From assembly GCA_021776195.1 (NCBI GenBank), contig JAJFGK010000006.1, positions 1 to 23,085 of the forward strand: a DNA stretch of 23,085 nt, in the 5' to 3' direction. Position numbers and translations under genes: made by a program. How positions within the stretch are numbered: the first letter of the stretch is position 1; every line of letters begins with the position of its first letter. Positions 14,908 to 22,844 of the stretch are shown piece after piece. Below the pieces are notes generated by a model. It was not told where the DNA came from and did not search any database. It worked only from the letters and a program-made list of their open reading frames with translations. The stretch comes from Kiloniellaceae bacterium (GTDB lineage: Bacteria > Pseudomonadota > Alphaproteobacteria > Kiloniellales > Kiloniellaceae).

Positions 14908-16275
14908 ATGGACGCAGAACTTATCTTATCGCTCGTCGCCATCGTGGTGCTACTGTTCATCTCGGCCTTTTTTTCGGGCTCCGAGACGTCGCTGACCGCT
15001 GCTTCGCGGCCGCGCCTCCATCGGCTGGAACAGAGCGGCCAGCGCGAGGCCAAGCTGGTCAATGAGCTGCTCGCCGGCAAGGACCGCCTGATCGGCGCCA
15101 TCCTGCTGGGCAACAATCTGGTCAACATCATGGCCTCGGCGATCGCCACGTCGGTCCTGATCAGTGTCCTCGGCGAGGCCGGCGTTGTGTACGCGACGGT
15201 GGTCATGACCCTTTTGGTGCTGATTTTCGCCGAGGTGCTGCCCAAGACCTACGCCTTCTACCGCGCCGACCGTTTGGCCCTGTTGGTCGCGCCGGTCCTG
15301 AGCCCCATCGTGAAGATTCTGGGTCCCTTCACCCACTTCGTTCAGTTTATCGTGCGCCTGCTGCTCAGGGCCGTCGGCATCGATCTGCAGCGCGATCTCG
15401 ATGACGACGCTTCGGAAGAGGAGCTGCGCGGCGCCATCGACTTGCACATCGGCGAAAGCGAAGAGGAGCATCACGAGCGCGCGATGCTGCGCTCGATCCT
15501 CGATCTGGCCGATGTCGAGGTCGAGGAGATCATGGTACATCGGCGCGACGCCGGCACCCTGGACATCGAGCTGCCGCCGAAGGTGCTTGTCGAGGCGGTT
15601 CTGCAAAGCCCCTACACCCGCATCCCGCTGTGGCGCGACGACAGCGACAACATTGTTGGCGTGCTGCACGCCAAGGCCCTGCTGCGCGCCGTCCAGGGCC
15701 AGCCGGACCGCCTGGAAAGTCTCGATATCGCGGCCATCGCCAACGATCCCTGGTTCATTCCCGCGACCACCGACCTGCTGTCCCAGCTACAGGCCTTCCG
15801 GCGGCGCCACGAGCACTTCGCCATCGTCGTCGACGAGTACGGCGAGATGCTGGGAATCGTCACTCTGGAAGACATTCTAGAGGAGATCGTCGGCGACATC
15901 GCCGACGAACACGACGAGGAGATCGAGGGCGTCCGGCCTCAGCCGGACGGCCGCATTCTTGTCGACGGGCGGGTCACGATCCGCGATCTGAACCGACGCT
16001 TCGAATGGCGTCTGCCGGACGACGAGGCCTCCACCGTCGCCGGGCTGGTGCTGCACGAGGCGCGGCGGATCCCCGAGGAAAAACAGGTCTTCGCCTTCCA
16101 CGGCCTGAGCTTCGAGATCGTCGAGCGTCTGCGCAATCAGCTGGTCTCGATCCTGATTACCCCGCCGCGGAAGGACCCGCCATCGGACGCCGTGCCGGAG
16201 GGTGAGCCGCAAGGGGAGTCCCAGGAGGCGGAGTCGAAACTATCGGGCGGTCAGGCCCCGTTGACGAAGGTCTAG
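14908..16275 (+). CDS. HlyC/CorC (CNNM-like) integral membrane protein
   Basis: The product is 455 aa. Residues 1-180 are the DUF21/CNNM transmembrane domain: a first helix ILSLVAIVVLLFISAFFSG with the conserved SGSETSLTAAS after it, then LLGNNLVNIMASAIAT, LLVLIFAEVLPKTYAF and further helices. Residues 205-330 carry a pair of CBS domains (EIMVHRRD near 206, FAIVVDEYGEMLGIVTLEDILEE near 300, of which the last part is the CBS end). Residues 340-430 are the CorC_HlyC domain. The C-terminal 35 residues are polar and disordered. Relatives are linked to magnesium or cobalt homeostasis; the hemolysin label is historical. The gene usually follows aroB in related genomes. A promoter for the next gene lies over its last codons. 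Confidence 0.9.
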   Translation: MDAELILSLVAIVVLLFISAFFSGSETSLTAASRPRLHRLEQSGQREAKLVNELLAGKDRLIGAILLGNNLVNIMASAIATSVLISVLGEAGVVYATVVMTLLVLIFAEVLPKTYAFYRADRLALLVAPVLSPIVKILGPFTHFVQFIVRLLLRAVGIDLQRDLDDDASEEELRGAIDLHIGESEEEHHERAMLRSILDLADVEVEEIMVHRRDAGTLDIELPPKVLVEAVLQSPYTRIPLWRDDSDNIVGVLHAKALLRAVQGQPDRLESLDIAAIANDPWFIPATTDLLSQLQAFRRRHEHFAIVVDEYGEMLGIVTLEDILEEIVGDIADEHDEEIEGVRPQPDGRILVDGRVTIRDLNRRFEWRLPDDEASTVAGLVLHEARRIPEEKQVFAFHGLSFEIVERLRNQLVSILITPPRKDPPSDAVPEGEPQGESQEAESKLSGGQAPLTKV

Positions 16276-16288
16276 CGCGCCCTATAGT
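16261..16288 (+). promoter_or_regulatory. promoter of the DUF2889 gene inside the CorC-gene 3' end
   Basis: TTGACG (16261-16266) and TATAGT (16283-16288) are 16 nt apart; each matches the sigma-70 consensus at five of six positions. Transcription would start near 16295, about 32 nt before the ATG at 16327. Confidence 0.5.
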
Positions 16289-16326
16289 GCAGCGCACAAT
16301 CGATCAACCGTGAGCCCCGTCAGACC

Positions 16327-16938
16327 ATGAGCCTGCCCCCCGCCCGCGAGCGCGATGCCATCCACACGCGCCGCTACGAATTCAACGGCTTCCGCCGCAA
16401 GGACGGCCTGTGGGATATCGAAGGCCACATGACGGACACCAAGACCTATGGCTTCGAGAACGATTTCCGCGGCACCATCGAGCCCGGCGAGCCCATTCAC
16501 GACATGTGGATCCGACTGACGCTCGACGACGAATTCAAGATCCATGATATCGAGGCGGTGACCGATCAGGGTCCCTACGCGGTCTGCCCAGCCATCGCGC
16601 CAAATTTCAAACGGGTCATCGGCCTCACGGTGGGGGCCGGCTGGCGTCGGAAGGTCCGCGAGGCGGTCGGCGGGGTCGAGGGCTGTACCCACCTGACGGA
16701 AATGCTGGGCGCCATGGCGACCGCCGCCTTTCAGACGATCTATCCGGTCCTCGTGCGCGAGCGCCGGGAACTGACCAAAGCCCAAGGCAAGAGCGAGAAC
16801 GAGGGCGAGGATTGGGACGGCAAGGGCGCGTCGCACCGCCCGGTTCTACTCGATTCCTGCCATGCCTTTCGCGCCGACGGCCCTCTCGCCAAGGCCTATT
16901 GGCCGGCCCACTACACCGGGCCCGACGACCCCGCCTGA
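16327..16938 (+). CDS. DUF2889 family protein
   Basis: The product is 203 aa and soluble. It matches the DUF2889 family: an N-terminal HTRRYEFNGFRRKDGLWDIEG (first residues HTRRYEFNG, then FRRKDGLWDIEG), HDMWIRLTLDDEFKIHDIEA in the middle, the Cys-containing PYAVCPAIAPNFKRVIGL, then EGCTHLTEMLGAMATAAFQT and a final VLLDSCHAF. Conserved Cys and His residues (C104, C135, H137, C170, H172 approximately) might form a metal site, but function is unknown. The start lacks a strong ribosome site. A promoter overlaps the upstream gene and a good terminator follows, so it appears to be its own transcription unit. Confidence 0.85.
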   Translation: MSLPPARERDAIHTRRYEFNGFRRKDGLWDIEGHMTDTKTYGFENDFRGTIEPGEPIHDMWIRLTLDDEFKIHDIEAVTDQGPYAVCPAIAPNFKRVIGLTVGAGWRRKVREAVGGVEGCTHLTEMLGAMATAAFQTIYPVLVRERRELTKAQGKSENEGEDWDGKGASHRPVLLDSCHAFRADGPLAKAYWPAHYTGPDDPA

Positions 16939-16948
16939 CCGGGTGCCG

Positions 16949-16982
16949 GCCCTGACGCCGCTCGGCTTGTCAGGGCAATTTT
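16949..16982 (+). terminator. intrinsic terminator after the DUF2889 gene
   Basis: GCCCTGAC (16949-16956) pairs perfectly with GTCAGGGC (16969-16976) around a 12-nt loop and is followed by AATTTT. It begins 11 nt after the stop. Its right arm is also the -35 box of the next promoter. Confidence 0.75.
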
Positions 16983-16995
16983 GCGACACCATACT
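16967..16995 (+). promoter_or_regulatory. promoter of the DnaJ-like gene
   Basis: TTGTCA (16967-16972, five of six consensus bases) and CATACT (16990-16995, four of six) have the ideal 17-nt spacing. Six bases then lead to the ATG at 17002, so transcription should start on the start codon. No Shine-Dalgarno sequence is present. Confidence 0.5.
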
Positions 16996-17001
16996 CGCCC
17001 C

Positions 17002-17559
17002 ATGGACAAGCAACGCCAAGCCGATATCGAGCGGCCATTCGAGCGACACCAGACGCTTCGGGTCTGCGCGGCGCCGGGCTGTGCCGAGGAGGCGCCGCAC
17101 CGCGCCCCGCTGTCGCCGCATCGTCCCGGCGAGTTTCAATGGTTCTGCCTCGAGCATGTCCGCGAGTTCAACGACGCCTGGAACGCCTGTCAGGGCTTGA
17201 ACGAGGCCGAAATCGAGTCCCTGCGCCGGGCCGACAGCGTCTGGCAGCGCCCCAGTTGGCCCTTTTCCGGGGCCTGGTCCCGGGCCGCGGGGACGGGCCC
17301 CGGAATCCACGATCCCTTCGGGTTTTTCGCCGATGCGCGCCAGGAAAAGCCGCGCCAAACGCCCCAAAGCGACGAGGAAAAAGCGCTCGCGCTGCTGGGA
17401 TTGGGTTGCGAAGCCACGCTCGAATGCGTAAAGACGCGCTACAAGGAACTGGTCAAGAAGCTGCATCCGGATGCCAATGGCCGCGACAGCGAGGCGGAGG
17501 ATCGCCTTAAAGCGGTCAATCAGGCCTATGCGACCCTGAAATCCAGCTTCACGCGTTGA
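17002..17559 (+). CDS. J-domain (DnaJ-like) protein upstream of cobS
   Basis: The product is 185 aa. The J domain is at the C-terminus, residues 127-180, with the HPD tripeptide at 155-157 (KKLHPDANG) that stimulates Hsp70 ATPase. There is no Gly/Phe or zinc-finger region of true DnaJ, so this is a class C co-chaperone. Residues 20-55 contain C22, C27, C49 and H52 (VCAAPGCAEE and WFCLEHV), a possible small zinc site. A gene of this type precedes cobS-cobT in many alphaproteobacteria, which suggests a role in assembling the cobaltochelatase, though that is inference. I set the start at 17002, because an earlier in-frame start lies inside the terminator and promoter. The mRNA is probably leaderless. 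Confidence 0.85.
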   Translation: MDKQRQADIERPFERHQTLRVCAAPGCAEEAPHRAPLSPHRPGEFQWFCLEHVREFNDAWNACQGLNEAEIESLRRADSVWQRPSWPFSGAWSRAAGTGPGIHDPFGFFADARQEKPRQTPQSDEEKALALLGLGCEATLECVKTRYKELVKKLHPDANGRDSEAEDRLKAVNQAYATLKSSFTR

Positions 17560-17624
17560 CCGCTGTGCGACCGAGAGTCCGGCCTTCCAGGGGCGCACTC
17601 CGCTAGAAAAATGGGTAGGATCCA

Positions 17625-18620
17625 ATGGTATCAGAACAAGAGACCAAGGCTATGCCCGAAGGGCTGCCGGACATCACGGTTTCGGTGCGCCAGACTTTCG
17701 GGATCGACAGCGATATGGAGGTGCCCGCCTTCAGCCAGGACAATGAGTATGTCCCCGATGTCGACAATGCCTATCTCTTCGACCGCGAGACCACCATGGC
17801 CATCCTGGCCGGCTTCGCGCACAACCGCCGGGTCATGATCCAGGGCTACCACGGCACCGGCAAGTCGACCCATATCGAACAGGTCGCGGCCCGCCTGAAC
17901 TGGCCCTGCATCCGCATCAACCTGGACAGCCACATCAGCCGCATCGACCTGATCGGCAAGGACGCCATCGTCCTCAAGGACGGCCAACAGGTGACCGAGT
18001 TCCGCGAAGGGCTCTTGCCCTGGGCCTTGCAGCACCCGACCGCGCTCTGCTTCGACGAGTACGATGCCGGCCGGCCGGACGTGATGTTCGTGATCCAGCG
18101 GGTCCTGGAATCGGACGGCCGCCTCACCCTGCTCGACCAGAACAAGGTCATCCGGCCGCACCCCGCCTTCCGGCTCTTCTCCACCGCCAACACCGTCGGG
18201 CTGGGCGACACCTCGGGTCTCTACCACGGCACGCAACAGATCAATCAGGGCCAGATGGACCGCTGGAACATCGTCTCGACCCTGAACTATCTGGCGCACG
18301 ACGCCGAGGTCGACATCATCCTCGCCAAGGTCCCCAGCTTCGACACGCCCGAAGGCCGCGAGACCATCGCCGCCATGGTGTCCCTGGCCGATCTGTCGCG
18401 CAGCGGTTTCGTGAACGGCGATATCTCCACCGTGATGAGCCCGCGTACGGTCATCACCTGGGCCGAGAACGCGAACATCTTCTCCGACGTCGGCTTCGCC
18501 TTCCGGCTTACCTTCCTCAACAAGTGCGACGAGATCGAGCGGCCGGTGGTCGCCGAGTACTACCAGCGCTGTTTCGGAAGCGAGCTGCCGGAATCGAGCG
18601 TCCACGTCCACATGGTCTGA
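17625..18620 (+). CDS. cobS: aerobic cobaltochelatase subunit CobS
   Basis: The product is 331 aa, usual for the aerobic-pathway CobS; it is unrelated to the cobalamin synthase also called CobS. It is the AAA+ ATPase that, with CobT, drives cobalt insertion by CobN into hydrogenobyrinate a,c-diamide in vitamin B12 synthesis. Walker A is GYHGTGKS at 74-81, Walker B LCFDEYD at 141-147, and sensor-like STANT at 186-190. [19 protein letters not shown] is typical of the MoxR-like group. AGGA about 6 nt before the ATG at 17625 supports the start. cobT follows after 20 bp. cobN is not in the window. Confidence 0.96.
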   Translation: MVSEQETKAMPEGLPDITVSVRQTFGIDSDMEVPAFSQDNEYVPDVDNAYLFDRETTMAILAGFAHNRRVMIQGYHGTGKSTHIEQVAARLNWPCIRINLDSHISRIDLIGKDAIVLKDGQQVTEFREGLLPWALQHPTALCFDEYDAGRPDVMFVIQRVLESDGRLTLLDQNKVIRPHPAFRLFSTANTVGLGDTSGLYHGTQQINQGQMDRWNIVSTLNYLAHDAEVDIILAKVPSFDTPEGRETIAAMVSLADLSRSGFVNGDISTVMSPRTVITWAENANIFSDVGFAFRLTFLNKCDEIERPVVAEYYQRCFGSELPESSVHVHMV

Positions 18621-18640
18621 CCGGGTCCGGCCCCGCTGTC

Positions 18641-20512
18641 ATGGAGCGCAACGAAAACCCGCTGGAGGCCTTCAAGCGCCACACCGCCGCCTGCATGCGC
18701 GCGCTCGCGCGGCGTGACGACCTGACCGCCAACTTCGTGCCCAGCGGACAGGGCCTGGCCGGCAGCGAGGCGCGGCTGACGGCGCCGGCCCGGGATCTGC
18801 CGCCGGGCGACGTCGCGCTGACCCGCGGCGAGTCCGACGCCATCGCCCTGCGCCTGCGGCACCACGACGACAAGGTCCACGCCGGCCGGCGGCCGCGCAG
18901 CCAGGTCGCGCGCGAGGTCTTCGACGCCGTCGAGCAGAGCCGCTGCGAGGCACTCGGCATGCGCCACATGGTCGGCTGCGCCCACAATCTGGACGCCACG
19001 CTCGACCATAGCTACCGCAGCCGCGGTTACACCAGAGCCACCACCCGCGAGGAAGTCCCGCTCACCGAGGTGATGCGGCTGCTGGCCCGCGAGGCGATCT
19101 GCGGCGCGCCGCCGCCGCCGGCCGCCCGTCATATGGTCGACCTCTGGCGGCCCCATCTGGGCCACGAGGTGATGCAGGACCTGGCCACCCTGAAGGACAG
19201 CGCCGAGGATCAGGCGGAGTTCGCCGAGCGGCTCATGCGCCTGCTGCGCCACCTCGATCTCGACAGCGCCCTGGAAGACGACCCCAACGATCAGGACCAG
19301 GACAACGAGTCCGAGGACGGCGACGATTCCTCCTCCCAGTCGGACGACCAGAGCAGCGACGAGGCCTCGATGCAGAGCGCCACGGCCATGGAATCCGAGG
19401 ACGGCGAGTCGAGCGACGCCCAGGACGGCGAGTCCCAGCAGATGGAGGCCGAGGACGAGCTGATGGCGGGCGAGGGCGACGAGGAGCCCGGCAACCCCAA
19501 CCAGCGCCCGGACGAGTTCGGCCGCAACATCCGCGACGAGGACCTTTACAACGCCTTCACCACCGAGTTCGACGAAGTGGTCGAGGCCACGGAACTCTGC
19601 GACCCGGACGAACTGAACCGCCTGCGCCAGATGCTCGACCAGCAGCTCGCCCATCTCCAGGGGGTCATCGCCAAGCTGGCCAACCGCTTGCAGCGCCGCC
19701 TGATGGCGCAGCAGACGCGGTCCTGGGAGTTCAATATCGAAGAGGGGCTGCTGGACACCGCGCGGCTCGCCCGGGTCATCGTCAATCCGACTCAGTCGCT
19801 CAGCTTCAAGCGCGAAAAGGACATGGAGTTCCGCGACACCGTGGTCAGCCTGCTGATCGATAACTCGGGCTCGATGCGCGGCCGACCGATCTCGGTGGCG
19901 GCGATGAGCGCCGACATCCTGGCCCGCACCCTGGAGCGCTGTGGCGTGAAGGTCGAAATTCTCGGCTTCACCACCCGGATGTGGAAGGGCGGCCAGTCGC
20001 GCGAGAACTGGATCACCGCCGGCAAACCGGCCAATCCGGGGCGCCTGAACGACCTGCGCCATATCGTCTACAAGTCGGCCGATGCCCCCTGGCGGCGCGC
20101 CCGCAAGAACCTGGGCCTGATGCTGCGCGAGGGCATCCTCAAGGAAAACATCGACGGCGAGGCTCTGCTCTGGGCCCACGGCCGCCTGATCGGCCGGCCC
20201 GAACAGCGCCGCATCCTGATGGTGATTTCCGACGGCGCGCCGGTCGACGACTCGACCCTCTCGGTCAATCCCGGCAACTACCTGGAGCGCCACCTGCGCG
20301 AGGTCATCGCCTGGATCGAGACCCGCTCGCCGGTCGAACTCCTGGCCATCGGCATCGGCCACGACGTGACCCGCTACTACCGCCGCGCCGTCACCATCGT
20401 CGATGCCGAGCAGCTCGGCGGTACGGTGATGGAACAGCTCGCCGAACTCTTCGACGAAAAGACCGCCGCCGCCCCGCGCGGACGCGGCCCCCGGCGCGCC
20501 AGCGCGAGATAG
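18641..20512 (+). CDS. cobT: aerobic cobaltochelatase subunit CobT
   Basis: The product is 623 aa, normal for the family. Residues 1-205 are the N-terminal CobT domain. Residues 212-283 are a strongly acidic, Ser-rich stretch typical of CobT (many DQD, SED and DGES repeats). Residues 395-600 are a von Willebrand A domain with a MIDAS motif D407-N-S409-G-S411 in [12 protein letters not shown], and [12 protein letters not shown] further on. CobT is the non-ATPase partner that clamps to the CobS ring and contacts CobN. The start at 18641 is the first ATG after the cobS stop and matches the family's [17 protein letters not shown] beginning; the open frame reaches back into cobS. The gene ends 33 bp before the convergent dienelactone hydrolase gene. 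Confidence 0.96.
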   Translation: MERNENPLEAFKRHTAACMRALARRDDLTANFVPSGQGLAGSEARLTAPARDLPPGDVALTRGESDAIALRLRHHDDKVHAGRRPRSQVAREVFDAVEQSRCEALGMRHMVGCAHNLDATLDHSYRSRGYTRATTREEVPLTEVMRLLAREAICGAPPPPAARHMVDLWRPHLGHEVMQDLATLKDSAEDQAEFAERLMRLLRHLDLDSALEDDPNDQDQDNESEDGDDSSSQSDDQSSDEASMQSATAMESEDGESSDAQDGESQQMEAEDELMAGEGDEEPGNPNQRPDEFGRNIRDEDLYNAFTTEFDEVVEATELCDPDELNRLRQMLDQQLAHLQGVIAKLANRLQRRLMAQQTRSWEFNIEEGLLDTARLARVIVNPTQSLSFKREKDMEFRDTVVSLLIDNSGSMRGRPISVAAMSADILARTLERCGVKVEILGFTTRMWKGGQSRENWITAGKPANPGRLNDLRHIVYKSADAPWRRARKNLGLMLREGILKENIDGEALLWAHGRLIGRPEQRRILMVISDGAPVDDSTLSVNPGNYLERHLREVIAWIETRSPVELLAIGIGHDVTRYYRRAVTIVDAEQLGGTVMEQLAELFDEKTAAAPRGRGPRRASAR

Positions 20513-20545
20513 CGCGGCACTGCCAAGGATCTTCGACCTACGGTC

Positions 20546-21325
20546 CTACCCCTTTAGATTGGCCTCGAAGAAGGCCAGGGTGCGGTCCCAGGCAAGCTTG
20601 GCGTCGGCCTCGTCGTAGCGCGCGCTGGTCGGGTTGGCGAAGGCGTGCTTGGCTTCGTACCAGTGGCTCTCCACCGGCCGCCCGAGGCTGTTCATATTGG
20701 CCTCGAAGCCGCGCACCATCTCGGCGTTGATCCACTGGTCGTCGGTGGCGTAGTGCCCCAGCACCGGGCCCTTGAGCCGGGCCAGCTCGTCCTTGCGGTG
20801 ATTGACCCGGCCATAGTAGACCACCGTCGCCTCGACCCGGGTGCCGACCGAGGCGCCGAGCGACCAGCCGCCGCCGAAGCACCAGCCGACGGTGCCGACC
20901 TTGCCGTCGCTGTCCTCGTGGGCGCGCAGCCAGGCGATCCAGGACTTCAGCGTGTCGGCGGCCTCCTTGGCATCGACGGCGTTCATGTAGCTCTTGGCCG
21001 CCTCGGGTTTGTCGGTCACCTTGCCGTCGTAGAGATCGACCGCCAGTGCCAGATAACCCTGCTGGGCCAGGTCGGCGGCGACCGCCTTGATCTGATCGTT
21101 CAGGCCCCACCACTCGTGAATCAGCAGGATCGCCGGCGCGGGTCCGCTCGCGCCATCGGGCGTCGCCAGTGCCGCGCTCACCGCCTTGCCGCCGGCCGTG
21201 GTCAGGTTGACCGTCTCCAGTCCCGCCGCCGCCGCACGGGCCAAATCCGGCCGCGCCAGCACCGTCCCCAGGGGCAGGCCCGCCAGACCGCCAATCAGAA
21301 AATCGCGCCGCAGCATCGTAACCAT
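20546..21325 (-). CDS. Tat-exported dienelactone hydrolase family protein
   Basis: The product is 259 aa from the ATG at 21325, which has GAGGGAG about 8 nt upstream; the open frame extends further but without support. Residues 5-35 are a twin-arginine signal (LRRDFLIGGLAG, then a cleavage region ARA-AAAG), so the enzyme is probably exported folded to the periplasm. The alpha/beta hydrolase has the DLH-type catalytic triad: C149 in GWCFGGG, D196 in ATDDQWI and H227 in EAKHAFAN, with the conserved E71 in LIHEWWGLN. Family members open lactones or cleave esters. The substrate is unknown here, and no chlorocatechol or protocatechuate genes are nearby. It is divergent from the phytase-like esterase gene and shares an intergenic palindrome with it. 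Confidence 0.88.
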   Translation of the reverse strand: MVTMLRRDFLIGGLAGLPLGTVLARPDLARAAAAGLETVNLTTAGGKAVSAALATPDGASGPAPAILLIHEWWGLNDQIKAVAADLAQQGYLALAVDLYDGKVTDKPEAAKSYMNAVDAKEAADTLKSWIAWLRAHEDSDGKVGTVGWCFGGGWSLGASVGTRVEATVVYYGRVNHRKDELARLKGPVLGHYATDDQWINAEMVRGFEANMNSLGRPVESHWYEAKHAFANPTSARYDEADAKLAWDRTLAFFEANLKG

Positions 21326-21366
21326 GGATCGTCTCCCTCTTATTGTCGCCCGATTCGCCGCATAGA

Positions 21367-21383
21367 TTGCGCGATCCGCGCAA
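21367..21383. promoter_or_regulatory. candidate operator between divergent genes
   Basis: TTGCGCGATCCGCGCAA is a perfect dyad with 7-bp arms and a 3-nt spacer. It lies between the start codons of the hydrolase (21325) and the phytase-like gene (21438), where it could control both promoters. No regulator gene is adjacent. Confidence 0.4.
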
Positions 21384-21437
21384 ATGACGCATCCCCTTAG
21401 GAGCCCGGATGGACAAATTGTGAAGAGGAGAGCCTGA

Positions 21438-22436
21438 ATGCGCGTGCCGAAGATTGGCGCAAGAGGCGCGCGACTGCTCCTGGCGAGCTGCCTGCTGACC
21501 CTCCTCTTCGGGGTGTCGGGATTTGGCGAAACCCTGGAGATCGCCGGCAAGCGCCTGCGCCTCAACGACGAGGACTGGTCGCAGAAGATCGTAGGGAAGC
21601 TGCGCTGGCGCGGCGGCCTGGAACTGAGCGGCAGTCATTTCGGGTTCGGCGGCCTCTCCGGGCTCACCCTGTCCAGCGATGGCACTTTCCTGACGGCGGT
21701 GACCGACAAGGGCCGCTGGCTGACCGCGCACCTGCAGTGGGACGCGGGACAGCTCGCGGGGATCGAAGCCGTCGGGTTCGGCCGGCTGCGCGACGGCCAG
21801 GGGCGGCTCTACCAGCGCAAGCGTCACCAGGACGCCGAGGCCCTCGCCCTGGACCCGGACGGCGCCCTCCTGGTCGCCTTCGAGCAAAACCATCGCGTCG
21901 CCCGGTATCCTGTCCTCGGCGGGCCGGCCGAGGCGCTGCCCGGCGACGGCCGGATCGAGGAACTGGACGGCAACAGCGGTATCGAAGCTTTGGTGACTCT
22001 CGGCGACGGCCGCCTGCTGGCCCTGACCGAAACGCCTGTGGAAGATGATTCGCCCGATTACCTGGCGTTCTGGCTGGCGGACGGCCTCTGGCATCCGCTG
22101 GTGCTGGAGAGCCGGCCCGGGTTCCGCCCGACCGGGGCGACCGGCCTGCCGAACGGCGACCTGCTGGTCCTGACCCGGCATTTCACCATCCTGGGCGGGC
22201 TCAGGGCCCGCCTGCTGCGCATCGCGGCCGCGGATCTCGCCGCCGCGATCGAGACCGGGGGCCGGCTCGGCGGCACCGAAGTCGCGCTCTTCGAGCCGCC
22301 GCTGACCCTGGACAACTTCGAGGGCATCGCCGCCTTTCGCGGCCCGGCGGACGAGACCCTGGTCGCGCTGGTCAGCGACGACAATTTCCAGCCCCTGCAA
22401 CGCAACCTGCTGATGGTCTTCGAGTTGGTCGATTAG
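21438..22436 (+). CDS. exported esterase-like/phytase-like beta-propeller protein
   Basis: The product is 332 aa. Residues 1-30 are a signal peptide (ARLLLASCLLTLLFGVSG, cleavage near GFG-E). The rest is a beta-propeller-type repeat pattern of the 'esterase-like activity of phytase' family: GGLSGLTLSSDGTFLTAVTD near 65-85, HQDAEALALDPDGALLVAFE near 135-154, NSGIEALVTLGDGRLLALTE near 180-200 and NFEGIAAFRG near 295-304. Each blade has an SG- or EA-type acidic or polar turn that may bind calcium. It probably acts in the periplasm on phosphate or ester bonds; activity is unproven for most members. GAGGAG supports the start. The TAG stop is formed by the TA flank and first G of the palindromic repeat. 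Confidence 0.85.
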   Translation: MRVPKIGARGARLLLASCLLTLLFGVSGFGETLEIAGKRLRLNDEDWSQKIVGKLRWRGGLELSGSHFGFGGLSGLTLSSDGTFLTAVTDKGRWLTAHLQWDAGQLAGIEAVGFGRLRDGQGRLYQRKRHQDAEALALDPDGALLVAFEQNHRVARYPVLGGPAEALPGDGRIEELDGNSGIEALVTLGDGRLLALTETPVEDDSPDYLAFWLADGLWHPLVLESRPGFRPTGATGLPNGDLLVLTRHFTILGGLRARLLRIAAADLAAAIETGGRLGGTEVALFEPPLTLDNFEGIAAFRGPADETLVALVSDDNFQPLQRNLLMVFELVD

Positions 22437-22594
22437 AGCACTTCTTCGTTACATGGAAGCATTTGACCGGGATGATTTTGTCTTCTGGCAAGGCGCGCTT
22501 CGAAGAGCGATACGCGTATCGGTCGAGAAGCGGAACGCGGCCAGAAGGCAAAAGAACCCGGTCAAATGCTTCCATAGAACAAAGAAGTGCTCTA
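22434..22594 (+). repeat. intact TA-flanked palindromic element (157 bp, MITE-like)
   Basis: The element runs from GAGCACTTCTT (from 22436) to AAGAAGTGCTC (to 22592) and is flanked by TA on both sides (22434-22435 and 22593-22594). The terminal inverted repeats are about 35 bp with a few mismatches and include GGAAGCATTTGACCGGG and its complement. The whole unit is a long imperfect palindrome: CTTCTGGC/GCCAGAAG arms lie inside, and the centre CGATACGCGTATCG (22508-22521) is exactly at the midpoint. It has no coding capacity. A truncated copy lies at 57-184. TA duplication points to an IS630/Tc1/mariner-type transposase acting in trans. It lies between two convergent genes and supplies the final G of both TAG stops, so its RNA hairpin is also the likely transcription terminator for both. 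Confidence 0.85.
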
Positions 22595-22711
22595 GTCCTG
22601 CTCGGCCACCTGGACCTGCGGTGCGCCACTGGGATCCTCGGCCGTCACGACGGACATGATGCCCGCCAACATCGGCAGACTCAGAACGAAAACCACGAAG
22701 AATACACGCAT
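22592..22711 (-). CDS. 39-aa membrane or signal-anchored peptide
   Basis: The product is 39 aa. It begins MRVFFVVFVLSLPMLAGIMS, a single hydrophobic helix of about 20 residues, and continues with a polar tail VVTAEDPSGAPQVQVAEQD. AGGGG lies about 7 nt upstream of the ATG at 22711. It resembles short conserved membrane peptides of unknown function in alphaproteobacteria, but I cannot name the family. The TAG stop is again formed on the junction with the palindromic repeat. It follows glcF on the same strand with 133 bp between. It is too short for most gene finders. Codon choice and the hydrophobic/polar split favour a real gene. Confidence 0.6.
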   Translation of the reverse strand: MRVFFVVFVLSLPMLAGIMSVVTAEDPSGAPQVQVAEQD

Positions 22712-22821
22712 CACAAACCCCTATCTGCCCGATCCGGGCCCCCGTTTGCTTTATCTCTGGATATACGTGGGGAGAGGTCGCGAGGGCGATAGTGATCGGC
22801 GTCACAGAGCCCCGGAAGATG

Positions 22822-22843
22822 CCCCGCGCCCGCCGCGCAGGGG
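22822..22843 (-). terminator. possible hairpin after glcF
   Basis: CCCCGCGC pairs with GCGC-A-GGGG around a 5-nt loop, one base from the glcF stop. There is no T-run on the minus strand after it, so it may be only a weak or Rho-linked stop. Confidence 0.3.
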
Positions 22844-22844
22844 A

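Noticed and set aside
18524..18640. Longer start for CobT inside cobS
   Set aside because: The extra residues are an Arg-rich shadow of cobS. The family start is the ATG at 18641.
20538..22400. 620-codon minus-strand frame over the phytase-like gene and hydrolase
   Set aside because: It lacks domains, and the phytase-like and hydrolase genes have signal peptides, ribosome sites and family motifs in their own frames.
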